NCBI RefSeq assembly: GCF_006715785.1
Contig: NZ_VFNX01000001.1
Coordinates: 496,001-560,000 of the forward strand
Source: Streptomyces puniciscabiei
Lineage (GTDB): Bacteria > Actinomycetota > Actinomycetes > Streptomycetales > Streptomycetaceae
Length of the DNA stretch: 64,000 bases
Direction of reading: 5' to 3'
The notes under the pieces are model-generated. The model was not told where the DNA came from, made no database searches, and was given only the letters and a program-made list of their open reading frames with translations. The first letter of the stretch is position 1, and every line of letters begins with the position of its first letter. A program made the position numbers and the translations under genes. Of the stretch, positions 37,221-45,598 are shown in pieces.

Positions 37221-37293
37221 TGATGAGATCCTCAATTATTTGGGCTGCACCTATTGACGGAGAGAAACGGCAGAGTTGATGATTTCCTCATTA
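37221..37293. promoter_or_regulatory. paired operator candidate, TGATGA...TCCTCA
   Basis: TGATGAGATCCTCAA at 37221-37235 and TGATGATTTCCTCAT at 37277-37291 are similar direct repeats, each partly palindromic (ATGA...TCAT), 56 bp apart, between the divergent TetR and dioxygenase genes. The second site ends just before the dioxygenase ribosome binding site. Confidence 0.65.
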
Positions 37294-37317
37294 CGGCAGT
37301 GTTGCTTGGAGGACACC

Positions 37318-38463
37318 ATGTCCCACATCCCCGTTGACAAGGGCGGTCCTCTGACGCCCCACCAAGACCTCCACAGTGAGCAGGGCGCCCTACGCGGTGA
37401 ACACCCCGGACGAGCCCGTAATCCGGTGATCAAAGTGGCGGATCTGGCCTGGCTGGAGTTCGAGAAGCCGGACCTGGACCGGGCCGAGGCGTTCGCCCGC
37501 GACTTCGGCTTCTCGATCGCCGCCCGCACCGATCATGAGCTGTGGCTGCGCGGCACGTTCGCGGGCTCGCCCTGCATGGTCATCCGGCGCGGCCGCGCGT
37601 CCCGCTTCCTCGGGCCCGCGTTCCGCGCGGCCGAACGGACCGACGTGGACCGGCTGGCCGCCGCCGTCGGCCACACCGTCCGGGACATCGACGTCCCCGG
37701 CGGCGGCCGGTCGGTCGCCCTGTTCGATCCCTCGGGACTCCCGGTCCGGGTGGTGCACTGCGCCGAACCGCTTCCCGCGCTGCCCGGGCAGCAGCCGCTG
37801 ATCCTCAACACCGGCGTCGAAGGCCGTCGTACGAACACCACCCAGCGCCCGCCCCGTGAGCCGTCCCGCATCCAGCGCCTCGGCCACGTGGTGCTGGAGA
37901 CGCGGACGTTCACCCGCACCCTGGACTGGTACCTGGACACCCTCGGCATGATCGTGTCCGACTTCCTCTTCCTGGACGGACAGCGCCGGCGCGGGCCGAC
38001 CATGGCGTTCATCCGCTGCGACCAGGGCAGCCTGCCCGTGGACCACCACACCCTCGCCCTGCACCTCGGGCCGGGCACCGGCTACGTCCACTCCGCCTAC
38101 CAGGTCACCGACCTCGACGCGATCGCCGCCGGCGGGGAGTACCTGGCCGAGCGCGGCTACCAGCGCAGCTGGGGCATCGGCCGGCACATCCAGGGCAGCC
38201 AGCTCTTCGACTACTGGCGCGACCCCGACCACTTCATGCTGGAGCACTTCGCCGACGGCGACCTGTTCTCCTGCGACCTCGAACCCGGATGGGCACCGAT
38301 GTCGGCGAGCGGCCTGGCCCAGTGGGGGCCGCCCGTCACCCGCGACTTCCTGGGCACCAGCCCCTCCCCCGCCAAGCTCCGCGAGGTCATGACGGCCCTG
38401 CGCGACGACAACGAACTCGACCCCGCACGCCTGCTGGGCCTGATGAAAGCGATGAGCTCATGA
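37318..38463 (+). CDS. extradiol ring-cleavage dioxygenase (VOC family)
   Basis: A 381-aa type I extradiol dioxygenase. Two VOC modules; the C-terminal one carries the iron triad: His190 (RLGHVVLETR), His243 or His244 (DHHTLAL) and Glu309 (HFMLEHF). Such enzymes open catecholic rings next to the hydroxyls. GGAG precedes ATG 37318. The stop overlaps the FAH-family start (ATGA), so translation is coupled. First gene of an operon whose later members hydrolyse and activate the product. Confidence 0.92.
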   Translation: MSHIPVDKGGPLTPHQDLHSEQGALRGEHPGRARNPVIKVADLAWLEFEKPDLDRAEAFARDFGFSIAARTDHELWLRGTFAGSPCMVIRRGRASRFLGPAFRAAERTDVDRLAAAVGHTVRDIDVPGGGRSVALFDPSGLPVRVVHCAEPLPALPGQQPLILNTGVEGRRTNTTQRPPREPSRIQRLGHVVLETRTFTRTLDWYLDTLGMIVSDFLFLDGQRRRGPTMAFIRCDQGSLPVDHHTLALHLGPGTGYVHSAYQVTDLDAIAAGGEYLAERGYQRSWGIGRHIQGSQLFDYWRDPDHFMLEHFADGDLFSCDLEPGWAPMSASGLAQWGPPVTRDFLGTSPSPAKLREVMTALRDDNELDPARLLGLMKAMSS

Positions 38464-39437
38464 GCACCAACGTGCTGCGCACCCCCGACGGCTGGTGGGC
38501 CGTCCTCCCCCAAGCTCTCGACTCCTCTCGAGCAGGGGGGACCCCCACCGAACGCGCCGTCCGCATCGAGACCAAGGCGGTCACCACCGCCGAACTGCTC
38601 GCCGACCGGGCCGCCGTCCGGGAGGCCGCCGCCTCCGGCGAGAGCGGCACACCCGTCGCCGGCCTGGTCGCGCTGCCCCCGGTCACCACCCCTTGCCGGG
38701 TGGTCGCCCAGATGGTCAACTACCGCAGCCACGCCAAGGATTCGGGCTTCACGGGCGACATACCGCCCACCTTCTTCCGCAAGGCGTCCGGCTCGGTCAG
38801 CGGCCCGCACGACACGATCGTCCGCCCGGCACACGTGAACTTCCTCGACTACGAAGTCGAACTCGGCCTCGTCATGGGCGCGACGCTCCCGGTGGGCACG
38901 GTTGTCGAGGAGCAGGACCTTCCTTCGTACGTCGCCGGACTCGTCCTCACCAACGACGTCAGCGCCCGCGACGTCCAGCTGACCAAGACCCAGTTCTACG
39001 AGAGCAAGTCCTACCCCACCTTCACGCCGACGGGTCCGTACCTGGCCCTGCTGGAGCCGGAGGACTTCGACCGTCTGATCGACCTGCGACTGCGGCTGTC
39101 GGTGAACGGTGTGACGCGTCAGGACCGCACCCTGGCCGACATGATCGTGCGGCCCGCGCAGGCGCTCACCCTGCTCGCCCGCTTCCAGACCCTCGACCCG
39201 GGCGACCTGCTGCTGACCGGTACGCCCGGCGGCACGGCCCTGAAGGCCCCGCCCAAGCCGGTCGAGAAGATCGCCGCGCTGCTGCCGCCCGCGCTGAAGT
39301 GGAAGGCGTTCTTCAACGGCCAGGCCAAGAACCCCCGGTATCTGCGCGACGGTGACCTCGTCACCGCCTCGATCGCCACCCCGGACGGGCGGATCGACCT
39401 GGGCGAGCAGCGGACCGCTGTGGCGGACGCGACGTGA
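38460..39437 (+). CDS. fumarylacetoacetate hydrolase family protein
   Basis: A 325-aa FAH-family enzyme. Metal ligands occur in VNFLDYEVELGLVMG (Glu residues) and NDVSARDVQLTK (Asp); LLTGTPGGTALK is the usual C-terminal loop. It is expected to hydrolyse or hydrate the ring-cleavage product, in homology with 2-hydroxyhepta-2,4-dienoate hydratases and acylpyruvases. Residues encoded by 38505-38546 come from an inserted palindromic repeat, yet the frame stays open. Overlaps its neighbours on both sides by 4 bp (ATGA, GTGA). Confidence 0.9.
   Translation: MSTNVLRTPDGWWAVLPQALDSSRAGGTPTERAVRIETKAVTTAELLADRAAVREAAASGESGTPVAGLVALPPVTTPCRVVAQMVNYRSHAKDSGFTGDIPPTFFRKASGSVSGPHDTIVRPAHVNFLDYEVELGLVMGATLPVGTVVEEQDLPSYVAGLVLTNDVSARDVQLTKTQFYESKSYPTFTPTGPYLALLEPEDFDRLIDLRLRLSVNGVTRQDRTLADMIVRPAQALTLLARFQTLDPGDLLLTGTPGGTALKAPPKPVEKIAALLPPALKWKAFFNGQAKNPRYLRDGDLVTASIATPDGRIDLGEQRTAVADAT
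38505..38546. repeat. GC-rich palindromic interspersed repeat in coding sequence
   Basis: CTCCCCCAAGCTCTCGA followed by CTCGAGCAGGGGGGACCCCC. The same family, in opposite orientation, occurs at 49143-49180. Such elements are frequent in Streptomyces genomes, usually between genes; here it adds residues PQALDSSRAGGTP to the FAH-like protein. Confidence 0.75.
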
Positions 39438-41035
39438 GCACCGCATCCCGGAGACCGGTAGTGATCATCGGCGCGGGACCCGTAGGAGTCACGGCCGCGC
39501 TCCTGCTCGCCCGGCACGGAGTGCCCAGCCTGCTCCTCGAACGCCACCGGGACATCTACCCCCTGCCGCGGGCCGTCGTCGTGGACGACGAGGTTCGCCG
39601 GATCCTGCAGAGCGTCGGCGTCCACGAGGAGTTCGCCGCCATCGCCAGGCCGGCGCCCGGGTTGCGGCTGCTGGACGCCCGGCGCCGCGTGATCGCCGAG
39701 TTCCCACGGTCCCTGCACGGCCACCACGGCTTCCCGCAGACGACCATGTTCGACCAGCCGGAGCTGGAACGGCTGCTGCGCGACGCCCTGGCCCGTCGCC
39801 CCGAGTGCGAGCTGCGGGGCGGGGTGGAGGTCGTGTCCGTCAGCCAGGACACCGACGGAACGGCTCCGGTCCGGGTCACCTTCCGCCGCGACGGCAGCGA
39901 CGAGGACGAGCACGTGTGGGCCGACGCCGTCCTCGGCTGCGACGGCGCGGGCAGCATCACCCGCGACGCCATCGGCGCCGTGTGGGAGGACCTGCATTTC
40001 GAGGAGAGCTGGCGGGTCATCGACGTGCGCACCAGCCTCCCGGTGCGCACCTGGGAGGGCGCCGAGCAGATCTGCTGCCCCACCCGCCCGGCCACCTTCA
40101 TGCGAGTCGGCGAGGACCGCTACCGCTGGGAGTTCCGGCTGGCCGAGGGCGAGTCCTTGGACGGCCCGGAAGGGCTGGAGCAGTTGCGCGAGCTGGTCGC
40201 CCCCTGGGTCGACCTGCCGTCCGCTGCCCACGGGGGCGGCGACTTCGAGGTGATCCGGCAGGCGCAGTACACCTTCCGGGCCCGTCTCGCCGGCCGGTGG
40301 CGCCGGGGACGCGTCTTCCTGCTGGGCGACGCGGCCCACCTCACCCCGCCCTTCATCGGGCAGGGCCTGTGCGCGGGCCTGCGCGACGCCCGCAACCTCA
40401 CCTGGAAACTCGCCCGCGTCCTCCGACACGGCGCGGACGACCGGCTGCTGGACACCTACCAGCAGGAGCGCAAGCCGCACGCCCGCCACGTGATCCGTGT
40501 CGCGGTCGCCGTCGGCTGGGCCATGACCGGCGGACAGGACCGCGGTGCGGCCGTCCGCCGGGCCGTGGTGGGCGCGGCCTGCCGCATCCCCGGCGTGACC
40601 GCGGCGGTGAGCCGCGACCTCAGTCCCGCACTGACCGCCAATCCGCTGGTACGACGCCGCCCCCGGCTGACCGGCCGCTCACTGGCCGGCACCTTCTGCC
40701 CGCAACCCTGGGTGATCGTCGACGGCAGGCGAGAGCGCCTCGACGACATCCTCGGGGACTCCTTCGCCGTGCTGACCGCCGTACCGCCCACGGCACGGAT
40801 GACGGGCGTGGCCACGGCCCTGGGCGCATCCGTGATCCATGTCGGCGACCTGGGCGACGACGGGACGCTGGCCGCCTGGCTGGCACGCGGCCGGGCGGAC
40901 GCCGTCCTGCTGCGCCCGGACCGGGTCGTGATGGACACCGTCCCCACCGGCACCGGCGACTTCACCGACGCCGCCGCCTGGGCTCCCCTGCTGCACACGG
41001 CCCGCCGCCCCGCCGAAGCCCGGCCCGCACCCTGA
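39434..41035 (+). CDS. FAD-dependent aromatic monooxygenase (MhpA-like)
   Basis: A 533-aa class A flavin monooxygenase. FAD motif VVIIGAGPVGVTAALLLARHG; the DG motif VLGCDGAGSITRDAIG; the GD motif VFLLGDAAHLTPPFIGQGLCAGLRDARNLTWKLA. It matches 3-(3-hydroxyphenyl)propionate and phenol hydroxylases, which add the ortho-hydroxyl needed by the extradiol dioxygenase. GTG 39434 overlaps the previous stop (GTGA). Substrate unknown, but phenolic. Confidence 0.93.
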   Translation: MSTASRRPVVIIGAGPVGVTAALLLARHGVPSLLLERHRDIYPLPRAVVVDDEVRRILQSVGVHEEFAAIARPAPGLRLLDARRRVIAEFPRSLHGHHGFPQTTMFDQPELERLLRDALARRPECELRGGVEVVSVSQDTDGTAPVRVTFRRDGSDEDEHVWADAVLGCDGAGSITRDAIGAVWEDLHFEESWRVIDVRTSLPVRTWEGAEQICCPTRPATFMRVGEDRYRWEFRLAEGESLDGPEGLEQLRELVAPWVDLPSAAHGGGDFEVIRQAQYTFRARLAGRWRRGRVFLLGDAAHLTPPFIGQGLCAGLRDARNLTWKLARVLRHGADDRLLDTYQQERKPHARHVIRVAVAVGWAMTGGQDRGAAVRRAVVGAACRIPGVTAAVSRDLSPALTANPLVRRRPRLTGRSLAGTFCPQPWVIVDGRRERLDDILGDSFAVLTAVPPTARMTGVATALGASVIHVGDLGDDGTLAAWLARGRADAVLLRPDRVVMDTVPTGTGDFTDAAAWAPLLHTARRPAEARPAP

Positions 41036-41051
41036 CGAGGAACACCACACC

Positions 41052-43085
41052 ATGACCACCCCGCACTCCACACCCTGTCCGGAGCCCTTCCTGCCGCCCG
41101 ACCCCCAAGCGGCCGCCGGCAGCCGCATCGCGGACTTCGCCCGCTGGGCCGCCCGGCACCAGGGCGCCGAAGGGATTCCGGACCCGACCGACTACCAGGC
41201 CCTGCACCACTGGTCCGTCACGGACCTGGAAGGATTCTGGGCCGCGGTGTGGGAGTACTTCGACATCGACGCCACCACTCCGTACGAGCGGGTGCTGGCC
41301 GAGGAGACCATGCCCGGCGCCCGCTGGTTCCCCGGCGCCACCCTCAACTACGCCCACCACGCACTGCGCAACCTGCACCCGGACGCGCCCGCGATCACCG
41401 CACTGGACGAGACCGGAGCCGCCTGCGAGATCACGGGCCGGCAGCTGCGCGCCCAGGTCGCCTCCGTCGCGGCCACCCTGCGCGACCTGGGCGTCGGCCA
41501 GGGTGACCGGGTGGTCGGCTACCTGCCCAACACCCCCCACGCCGTCATCGCCTTCCTCGCCGCCGCCAGCCTGGGCGCGGTGTGGTCGGTGTGCGGCCAG
41601 GACTACGCACCCAAGGCCGCCGCCGACCGCTTCGCCCAGCTCGAACCCACGGTGCTCATCACGGCGGACGGCTACCTCTTCAACGGCACCCGTCACGACC
41701 GCCGCGCCGCCTCCCTCGACCTCGCCGCCGCCCTTCCCACGCTCAAGGCCACGGTCCTCGTGGACCACCTTGGCCTTGCGTGGCCCGCGACCCGGGCCGC
41801 GAGACTGACGGTTCCCTGGGAGGACGCGGCCGGCCGCACCGAGTACCTCGCCATCACCCCGGTTCCGTTCGACCACCCGCTGTGGATCGTCTTCTCCTCC
41901 GGCACGACGGGGCTGCCCAAAGGCATCGTCCACGGCCACGGAGGCGTCCTGCTGGAACACCTCAAGATCCTCGGCCTGCACTGCGACCTGGGCGTCGGGG
42001 ACCGCCTGCTGTGGTACACCACCACCCACTGGATGATGTGGAACCTGGTCGTCTCCACCCTGCTGACCGGTGCCGCCACCTGCACCTACGACGGCAGCCC
42101 CGCGCCGGTGGCGCGCCCGGACGTCCTGTGGGAGCTGGCGGCCCGCCACCAGGTCACCGTCTTCGGCACCAGTCCCCAGTACCTGCTGGCCATGGCCAAG
42201 CTCGGCGTCGACCCCGCCGTGCACGACCTGTCGGCGATCCGCGCCATCGGCAGCACCGGCTCCGCCCTGCCGGCCTCCGCCTACCCCTGGGTCCGCGACC
42301 ACGTCGGCGCAGGCGTCCAGCTCGCCTCCACCAGCGGCGGCACGGACGTCGTCTCCGGCTTCGCCGGCAGCACCCCCACCACCCCGGTGTGGGCGGGTGA
42401 ACTGTCGGCCCCCAACCTCGGCGTGGCCCTCGCGGCGTACGACGGCGCGGGCCGGCCGGTCGTCGACCAGGTCGGCGAACTGGTCGTCACCCGCCCCATG
42501 CCGTCGATGCCGCTGTACTTCTGGAACGACCCCGACGGCAGCCGCTACCGCGACGCCTACTTCAGCGCCTATCCGGGCGTGTGGCGGCACGGGGACTGGA
42601 TCACCCTCACCTCCCACGGCTCGGTGATCGTGCACGGCCGCTCCGACGCCACGCTCAACCGCAACGGCGTACGGCTGGGCAGCGCCGACATCCACGACAT
42701 CGTCGAACGCCTCCCCGAGATCGCCGAGGCCCTCGTCATCGGTGCGGAGGAACCCGACGGCGGTTACTGGATGCCACTGTTCGTGGTCCTCGCCGACGGG
42801 GTCGGTCTGGACGAGTCCCTGTGCGAGAAGATCCGCGACGCGATCCGCACCGGCGCCTCACCCCGCCACGTCCCCGACGAGATCCTCGCCGTGCCGGCCA
42901 TCCCGCACACGAAGACCGGCAAGAAGCTCGAGGTCCCGGTCAAGCGCCTCCTCCAGGGCGCACCCGCCGAGCAGGTCCTCAACCCCTCCGCGGTCGACAA
43001 CCCCGCCCTGATCGCCCACTTCGCCGGCCTGGGCGCCGAACGCCGCCAGGCCCGCCGCCCGCACACCCCCGAAGGCGCCTCGTGA
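41052..43085 (+). CDS. acetoacetyl-CoA synthetase
   Basis: A 677-aa adenylate-forming ligase. The length, N-terminal WSVTDLEGFWAAVWEYFDI, PGARWFPGATLNYA, the P-loop SSGTTGLPKGIVHGHGG and the C-terminal TKTGKKLEVPVKRL identify acetoacetate-CoA ligase, not acetyl-CoA synthetase. It would activate acetoacetate released by the FAH-like hydrolase. It starts 16 bp after the monooxygenase stop with a good GAGG site. Confidence 0.93.
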   Translation: MTTPHSTPCPEPFLPPDPQAAAGSRIADFARWAARHQGAEGIPDPTDYQALHHWSVTDLEGFWAAVWEYFDIDATTPYERVLAEETMPGARWFPGATLNYAHHALRNLHPDAPAITALDETGAACEITGRQLRAQVASVAATLRDLGVGQGDRVVGYLPNTPHAVIAFLAAASLGAVWSVCGQDYAPKAAADRFAQLEPTVLITADGYLFNGTRHDRRAASLDLAAALPTLKATVLVDHLGLAWPATRAARLTVPWEDAAGRTEYLAITPVPFDHPLWIVFSSGTTGLPKGIVHGHGGVLLEHLKILGLHCDLGVGDRLLWYTTTHWMMWNLVVSTLLTGAATCTYDGSPAPVARPDVLWELAARHQVTVFGTSPQYLLAMAKLGVDPAVHDLSAIRAIGSTGSALPASAYPWVRDHVGAGVQLASTSGGTDVVSGFAGSTPTTPVWAGELSAPNLGVALAAYDGAGRPVVDQVGELVVTRPMPSMPLYFWNDPDGSRYRDAYFSAYPGVWRHGDWITLTSHGSVIVHGRSDATLNRNGVRLGSADIHDIVERLPEIAEALVIGAEEPDGGYWMPLFVVLADGVGLDESLCEKIRDAIRTGASPRHVPDEILAVPAIPHTKTGKKLEVPVKRLLQGAPAEQVLNPSAVDNPALIAHFAGLGAERRQARRPHTPEGAS

Positions 43086-43429
43086 TCCTCTCCGCCTCCC
43101 TGACCTGCCTCATCGCGTTGATCTTCGCCCTGCTGGGCGCGGCCAAGATCCTGGCCCTGGGTCCGATGCCCGAGCTCGCCGCCCACGCCGGCTTCACCAC
43201 GGCGGCCTACCGGGTCATCGGCGGGCTGGAGCTGGCGGGCGCGATCGGCGTGGCCCTCGGCCCGGTCGTACCGCTGTGCGGCGGCCTGGCCGGCATCGGA
43301 CTGCTGATGCTGCTCGCCGGTGCCGTGACCACGCACGTACGCAAGGGCGACCGGCTGACCAAGCTCCTCCCCGCGGTGACATGCGCGGCCCTGGTCGCCT
43401 GGTATCTCGTACTCCTCGCCGGCCTCTGA
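43082..43429 (+). CDS. DoxX-like membrane protein
   Basis: A 115-aa protein with four hydrophobic helices (LIALIFALLGAAKILAL, VIGGLELAGAIGVALG, LAGIGLLMLLAGAVTTH, ITCAALVAWYLVLL-type). DoxX/DoxD-like proteins are small membrane proteins tied to redox or quinone metabolism. GTG 43082 overlaps the synthetase stop (GTGA). Last gene of the operon. Confidence 0.85.
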   Translation: MILSASLTCLIALIFALLGAAKILALGPMPELAAHAGFTTAAYRVIGGLELAGAIGVALGPVVPLCGGLAGIGLLMLLAGAVTTHVRKGDRLTKLLPAVTCAALVAWYLVLLAGL

Positions 43430-43501
43430 CCCGTTCCGGGAGACTGATGGCGGCCCCTCGTCCTGTTAGCGAGCCCACGGCGGGGCTGGCAGACTGACTC
43501 T

Positions 43502-44206
43502 GTGGTTCCGCTGATGGTCGCGGCGGATCAGATCGCGTCCTCATCGCTCACCGGCGCCAGTGTGGTGTCAGTCTGCGCACTGCTCTTCACCGTCGCGTCG
43601 TTCTGGTGGCTCAACGCCCGACAGGGACGTCTGCAGGCGTGGGAACCTCATTCCTTCGCGGCCATCGTCCACGGTTCCACGGCACGCCTACGACTGCCGC
43701 TCGTCCTGCACAACACCGGTCCCAAACCGATCGTCGTGCAGGACCTCATCCTGACCTTCCCCGATGAGCCCGCCTCTCATCTGCCACTTCTGTGGGTGTC
43801 CTCGCCGTCCCGGCTCCAACCGGGGCCGGACGAGGAGGCGAAGCTGCCCGCCGGATTCGTCGTGCCCGGCAGAGAAGCGCAACAGCTCTTCCTCGAGTTC
43901 GAGGCACCGTTTTCCGGATTCCTCCCGGAGGCCCGTGACTACAAGGCCCAGATACAGGTGCGGGTCGGCCACCGCAAGGGTTGGCGGCCCCTGCTGACGT
44001 TCAGCTTGAGGGCCGCCAACATCATCGATCCAGGTCGCTACACCGTTTACAACAACGCACCGGTGGAGCTGACGAAGGAAGATCAGAGGAGAGCGGATGC
44101 CGCGCTCCTCGAACTGCTGGAAGAGCACGGGGACGGCTCCCCTCCGGGCGCCAGGAGGCAGGGAGACCCTCCGAATGACGAAGGTGACGCCGACACGAGC
44201 AGCTGA
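43502..44206 (+). CDS. hypothetical membrane-anchored protein
   Basis: A 234-aa protein with one N-terminal helix ([20 protein letters not shown]) and then a soluble beta-rich domain ([25 protein letters not shown] ... [14 protein letters not shown]) and a charged C-terminus. It resembles DUF-type Ig-like proteins of actinomycetes, but no function is known. GTG 43502 or ATG 43514 may start it. Confidence 0.7.
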   Translation: MVPLMVAADQIASSSLTGASVVSVCALLFTVASFWWLNARQGRLQAWEPHSFAAIVHGSTARLRLPLVLHNTGPKPIVVQDLILTFPDEPASHLPLLWVSSPSRLQPGPDEEAKLPAGFVVPGREAQQLFLEFEAPFSGFLPEARDYKAQIQVRVGHRKGWRPLLTFSLRAANIIDPGRYTVYNNAPVELTKEDQRRADAALLELLEEHGDGSPPGARRQGDPPNDEGDADTSS

Positions 44207-44465
44207 CATCGCCGTCCGTCCTCTGACGTGGACAGCGGTGGCACCGGCCTCGCCTGGCCGCCGACCATCCTGCGCCGGCCGGCTTCGACAGGGATCGCCC
44301 GGGTGTCCAGGCCATGACGGCGCGCCGCGGCAACGGCGTGCCGGAGGAAACCGGAGTACTGACAGGTCGCAGCTTCCGCGACCATGACGCCGGAGCTGCA
44401 GCACGGGGATCGGTGGCCTCGGACGCGGCTGGGTCACGCCTTTTCCGCGTCGCGTCGGTGCATCC
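44207..44465. other. non-coding between hypothetical and isonitrile synthase
   Basis: The region between two convergent genes, about 260 bp; no gene and no convincing terminator seen. Confidence 0.4.
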
Positions 44466-45449
44466 TCACTGAGTCCCAGGCAGGCAGGCTGCCCGGTTCT
44501 GGTCGAAGTGACTGTCTCTGCCGCCTTGCCGCACCAGTCGACCCATCCGGGCGGCTTCGGCTCGGGGCATGAGAGTCCACCTACCGTCGCTACGGCGCAA
44601 CGCGGCGGAGTGCCAGGGGGTCGTCCAGGCGTCGGGGGCGTCGAGGAGACGGATGCCGAATTTCCCGGTGCCGACGGGCTGGGGATGGATGGAGAGGCGT
44701 ACCGCGCGGGGGTGGTGTTCGGCGATCAGGGTGCCCCAGGCGCGGCTGCGCTGGATGACGCCGTAAGCGCGTTGTCGACATGCGCGTTGGAGGGCGGAGC
44801 GGGTGCCGGTCCAGTCGGCGGTGTCCTCGACGAGGAAGCGGGTGATGCCCCGGTAGAGGGCCAGGGCCTGTTCGTCGGCGCGGATCTCGGCCCGGAGTGC
44901 TTCCAGGGTGGGGGCGTAGCGCTCATGGATGTGGGTGCGTTTCGTGTCGTGCGGAAGGTCGCCGAGGACGTCGCGGAGATCGAAGACGGACAGTCTGTGG
45001 AGGCCCATCCGCCCTATCTGTATGCGTAGGTCGTCGGCGTAGGCGTCGATGTGGTCGTCGGGGACGCCGATGAGGTCGCCGAAGACGTGGCCGTCCGAGC
45101 AGATGATCAGACGGGCGCCGGGCGGGTAGATCCGCTCGATCTGGGTGCACAGGGTGTTCAGGAAGGTCAGGGAGAGGCGTTCGCCCTGGTCGGGGAGGTG
45201 ACCGAGGACCTTGGCCGGGTTGGGGGACTTACAAGGGAAGCCGGGCAGCGTGAAGACGATGTGAGCGCCGTCGCGTACGAAGGCGGCGATGCTGCGCAGC
45301 TGATGCGGGAACGCTTCCGCGGGAGCGGGGACGGGGGCGGGGGCGGGGGCGGGGGCGGGGGCGGTCGTGCGGTGGTGGGGCAGGAGCAGGTTCAGGATCT
45401 CGGTGGCGATGCTCGTGGGGAGGGTGTCCGGCGCGGTCGTCAGGGGCAT
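44466..45449 (-). CDS. isonitrile (isocyanide) synthase, PvcA/Dit1 family
   Basis: A 327-aa PvcA/Dit1-type enzyme. FPCKSPNPAKVLG (about 71-83), GERLSLTFLNTLC, ARLIICSDGHVFGDLIGV, TKRTHIHERYAPTLEALR, and the late AVRLSIHPQPVGTGKFGIRLL and WHSAALRRSDGRW are the ordered family motifs. These enzymes turn the amino group of Tyr or Trp into an isonitrile using ribulose 5-phosphate as carbon source. ATG 45449 has AGGAGG. The N-terminus has a Pro-Ala linker from a 6-bp repeat. Last gene of the exporter / amidotransferase / P450 / synthase set. The substrate, probably Tyr or Trp, is not proven. Confidence 0.92.
   Translation of the reverse strand: MPLTTAPDTLPTSIATEILNLLLPHHRTTAPAPAPAPAPVPAPAEAFPHQLRSIAAFVRDGAHIVFTLPGFPCKSPNPAKVLGHLPDQGERLSLTFLNTLCTQIERIYPPGARLIICSDGHVFGDLIGVPDDHIDAYADDLRIQIGRMGLHRLSVFDLRDVLGDLPHDTKRTHIHERYAPTLEALRAEIRADEQALALYRGITRFLVEDTADWTGTRSALQRACRQRAYGVIQRSRAWGTLIAEHHPRAVRLSIHPQPVGTGKFGIRLLDAPDAWTTPWHSAALRRSDGRWTLMPRAEAARMGRLVRQGGRDSHFDQNRAACLPGTQ
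45325..45363. repeat. GGGGGC hexanucleotide tandem repeat
   Basis: About six units of GGGGGC/GGGGAC, encoding an (Ala-Pro)n linker in the isonitrile synthase. Confidence 0.85.
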
Positions 45450-45598
45450 GTCGTCCTCCTGGGGTACGAGGGCGTACGAGGGCACGTCGACATGGCGCCG
45501 TGGCGGGAGGGGAAGCCAGGCGCCTGGGGTCAGTGGGCGTGGGTCAGCCGGGGCCGGGTCGGCTGGTGGGGCCGGACCCGGTCAGCGGTACGTCGGTG

